This document shows, piece after piece, positions 5,003-6,338 of a stretch of DNA of 6,338 nucleotides (the stretch's first letter is position 1; the number at the start of each line of letters is the position of its first letter). Origin of the DNA: an uncultured Prevotella sp. (GTDB taxonomy: Bacteria > Bacteroidota > Bacteroidia > Bacteroidales > Bacteroidaceae); the NCBI GenBank assembly GCA_900770515.1, contig CAAHDP010000122.1, forward strand, positions 1-6,338, read 5' to 3'. A program made the position numbers and the translations under genes. The notes beneath the pieces were generated by a model. It searched no databases. It worked only from the letters and a program-made list of their open reading frames with translations, and was not told the origin of the DNA.

Positions 5003-5792
5003 AAAAGAATACAAGGCTGATGCAGCGGAGAGGGTTGCAGGGTTGGTGAGCAAGAAGCAAAGATTGAGCATTGTGAGGACATTGCTGATAGCAATCATGT
5101 TCCTCGCCCTCCCCTCTAAAACATTCGCTCAATGGGGATTTGATGTGAGCAGTGTAGAAGCATACATCAATGACCACAAGAAACAGCGAAGTCTGCTGCT
5201 TGCAAGAAGCACCTTGGAGTACAGTAACAAGTTATTGCACAGCTACAGCAATGATGCGACCAAGGCATATAAGGAACTAAACGTGGATCTGGATAAGTAC
5301 ACCAGGGCGTTCGATGTGATAGACGTGCTGTACCAGAGTCTCAGAACCAGTCTGAATGTATATTCCACCTACGAGGGTGTGAGCGACAGAATTTCGGACT
5401 ACAAGAAGCTGCTGGATGACTACAATAAAAAAGTCATCAAACGAAAGCGCATTTCAGTTGCTGATACAATACTGATAGGTATCAACAAACGAGCCATAGA
5501 GAACATCGCCAAGGAAGGAGAATACCTGTACAAGAGCGTGAGCGACCTGGTGCTGTATGCCACAGGAGCAGCAGCATGTTCGACGGCAGACCTGCTAGTG
5601 GTGCTGGAAAGCATCAATACCTCGCTCGACAACATAGAGAAGCATCTGAACAAAAGCTACTTTGAGTCGTGGCGGTATATCCAAGTGTGCATCGGCTATT
5701 GGAAAGAAAAGGTGTATCGGACCAAGAGCAAGCAGCAAATACTGGAGGATGCCTTCGGGCGGTGGCGAGTGGCAGGAAAACTTGAAAAATAA
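4974..5792 (+). CDS. Exported helical protein (272 aa), putative conjugative transfer protein
   Basis: The product is not recognised with certainty. It has an export signal with hydrophobic core TLLIAIMFLALP (residues ~36-47) and probable cleavage at TFA|QW (52/53). The mature ~220 residues are almost entirely helical with heptad-like stretches (e.g. 85-135), one AAACS segment, and no transmembrane helix. A small helical protein in a transfer operon could be a VirB5/TrbJ-type component, but this rests on size and position only. ATG 4974 is preferred because GGAAAA lies at 4964-4969. It makes a 29-nt overlap with the preceding gene, indicating translational coupling, but gives an unusually long charged n-region. 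TTG 5043 or GTG 5046, preceded by GGAGAGGG (5027-5034), would give a normal signal peptide. Starts at 4953, 4977, 4986 and 4992 are also in frame. Confidence 0.75.
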   Translation: MMKTMKMRNRKEYKADAAERVAGLVSKKQRLSIVRTLLIAIMFLALPSKTFAQWGFDVSSVEAYINDHKKQRSLLLARSTLEYSNKLLHSYSNDATKAYKELNVDLDKYTRAFDVIDVLYQSLRTSLNVYSTYEGVSDRISDYKKLLDDYNKKVIKRKRISVADTILIGINKRAIENIAKEGEYLYKSVSDLVLYATGAAACSTADLLVVLESINTSLDNIEKHLNKSYFESWRYIQVCIGYWKEKVYRTKSKQQILEDAFGRWRVAGKLEK

Positions 5793-5805
5793 TTCCTATA
5801 TATAA

Positions 5806-5810
5806 TAAGG
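5806..5810 (+). promoter_or_regulatory. Ribosome binding site supporting the start at 5818
   Basis: TAAGG lies seven bases before the ATG at 5818 in a 25-bp AT-rich gap after the previous stop. It supports this start for a gene that runs off the right edge. No terminator or promoter is evident in the gap, so the gene is probably cotranscribed with its upstream neighbours. Confidence 0.5.
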
Positions 5811-5817
5811 TGTAGAT

Positions 5818-6338
5818 ATGGACAGAAAGAAGATAAAGGCAGTAGCCGTCATGATGATGTTGGGCATAGCCATGACAGGCAAAGCCCAAAGTGGTGTGAC
5901 ATACAACCACGACAGTGCTAAGAAGAACCAGATAACGGTGATGGAAACCGGTAGTGGTAGCCTATCGCCAACGGAGTACTACCAGTTGCTGCATAGCAGC
6001 TACATGAAATCGGCTGCAAGCAAGAACAAACTCGGTTATCGTACCACGGCAGGTATAGGAGCCTATAATCAGGTGGAATATGCTGAAGCTATCGACTCTG
6101 CCCTGACCAAGAGAGCGGAGATAGAAGCACTGAACATAGCAGACCGACAGGTAGATCTGGCATGGAAGGTGGAAGGAAGCAAGATAAACAGCAAGATGGA
6201 TGCCTTCAAGAAGAACATCGACCGCATCCTGCCTGTAGGCGGATCCATCGGTGACAAGCAGCGCTGGACAGAATACTATCATGTCTATGAGACAGCCATC
6301 AAAGCCACCAAGGATGCCTATATGCCCAATGCCAAGCG
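5818..6338 (+). CDS. Exported protein, N-terminal part (right edge partial), putative conjugative transfer protein
   Basis: The frame is open from ATG 5818 to the window end without a stop, giving at least 173 residues. The N-terminus is a typical signal peptide: DRKKIK, then the hydrophobic AVAVMMMLGIAMTG, with cleavage near GKA|QS (residues ~24/25). The mature part begins with a Ser/Thr/Gly-rich segment containing ITVMETGSGSLSPTEYYQLL (~41-60), followed by mostly helical, charged sequence with YNQVEYAEAIDSAL (~84-97) and WTEYYHVYETAI (~150-161). From memory this resembles an uncharacterised Bacteroidales family (DUF5045) found in transfer regions, but I could not check this. The 25-bp gap after the previous gene and shared export signal suggest the same operon and apparatus. 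It has no internal membrane segment so far. Confidence 0.78.
   Translation, partial: MDRKKIKAVAVMMMLGIAMTGKAQSGVTYNHDSAKKNQITVMETGSGSLSPTEYYQLLHSSYMKSAASKNKLGYRTTAGIGAYNQVEYAEAIDSALTKRAEIEALNIADRQVDLAWKVEGSKINSKMDAFKKNIDRILPVGGSIGDKQRWTEYYHVYETAIKATKDAYMPNAK

Overview
The window looks like part of a conjugative element (ICE/conjugative transposon or conjugative plasmid) from a Bacteroidales bacterium, most likely of the Prevotella/Bacteroides group. The main evidence is a TraG-type conjugation ATPase C-terminus whose motifs match the Bacteroidales TraG family. It is followed by genes for exported proteins whose signal peptides end in AQ or AQ(S/W), which is common in this phylum. All supported genes are on the + strand. 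Genus and element type are inferences, because no taxonomic marker gene is present.

Layout: (1) 1-115 is the 3' end of a group II intron, with a full domain V and a domain VI whose bulged branch-point A can be located. (2) 116-783 is the second exon of traG (Walker B and the C-terminal half of the motor domain). The Walker A half must lie upstream of the intron, outside the window. A terminator-like hairpin overlaps the traG stop. (3) 784-1334 is a 551-bp non-coding stretch with two GC-rich hairpins, an imperfect hairpin, short direct repeats, four degenerate 16-bp tandem units and one copy of a perfect 18-bp palindrome. (4) 1335-2246 encodes a 303-aa protein with an N-terminal domain resembling the C-terminal domain of RNA polymerase alpha (alpha-CTD), an acidic/Gln-rich linker and an unrecognised helical C-terminus. 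(5) 2247-2440 carries three more copies of the palindrome inside ~53-64 bp composite repeats. (6) 2441 to the right edge is a tight gene run encoding three proteins with export signals: an 853-aa protein with a possible zinc site and a long coiled coil, a 272-aa helical protein, and a third protein cut by the window edge.

How the parts may work together (inference): TraG powers the mating apparatus and the three exported proteins are probably envelope components of it. The alpha-CTD-like gene and the next gene downstream share the same palindrome module in front of their starts. This suggests a small regulatory circuit in which the alpha-CTD-like protein, or a partner encoded elsewhere, controls itself and the downstream transfer operon. 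That circuit is the best candidate here for an undescribed system.
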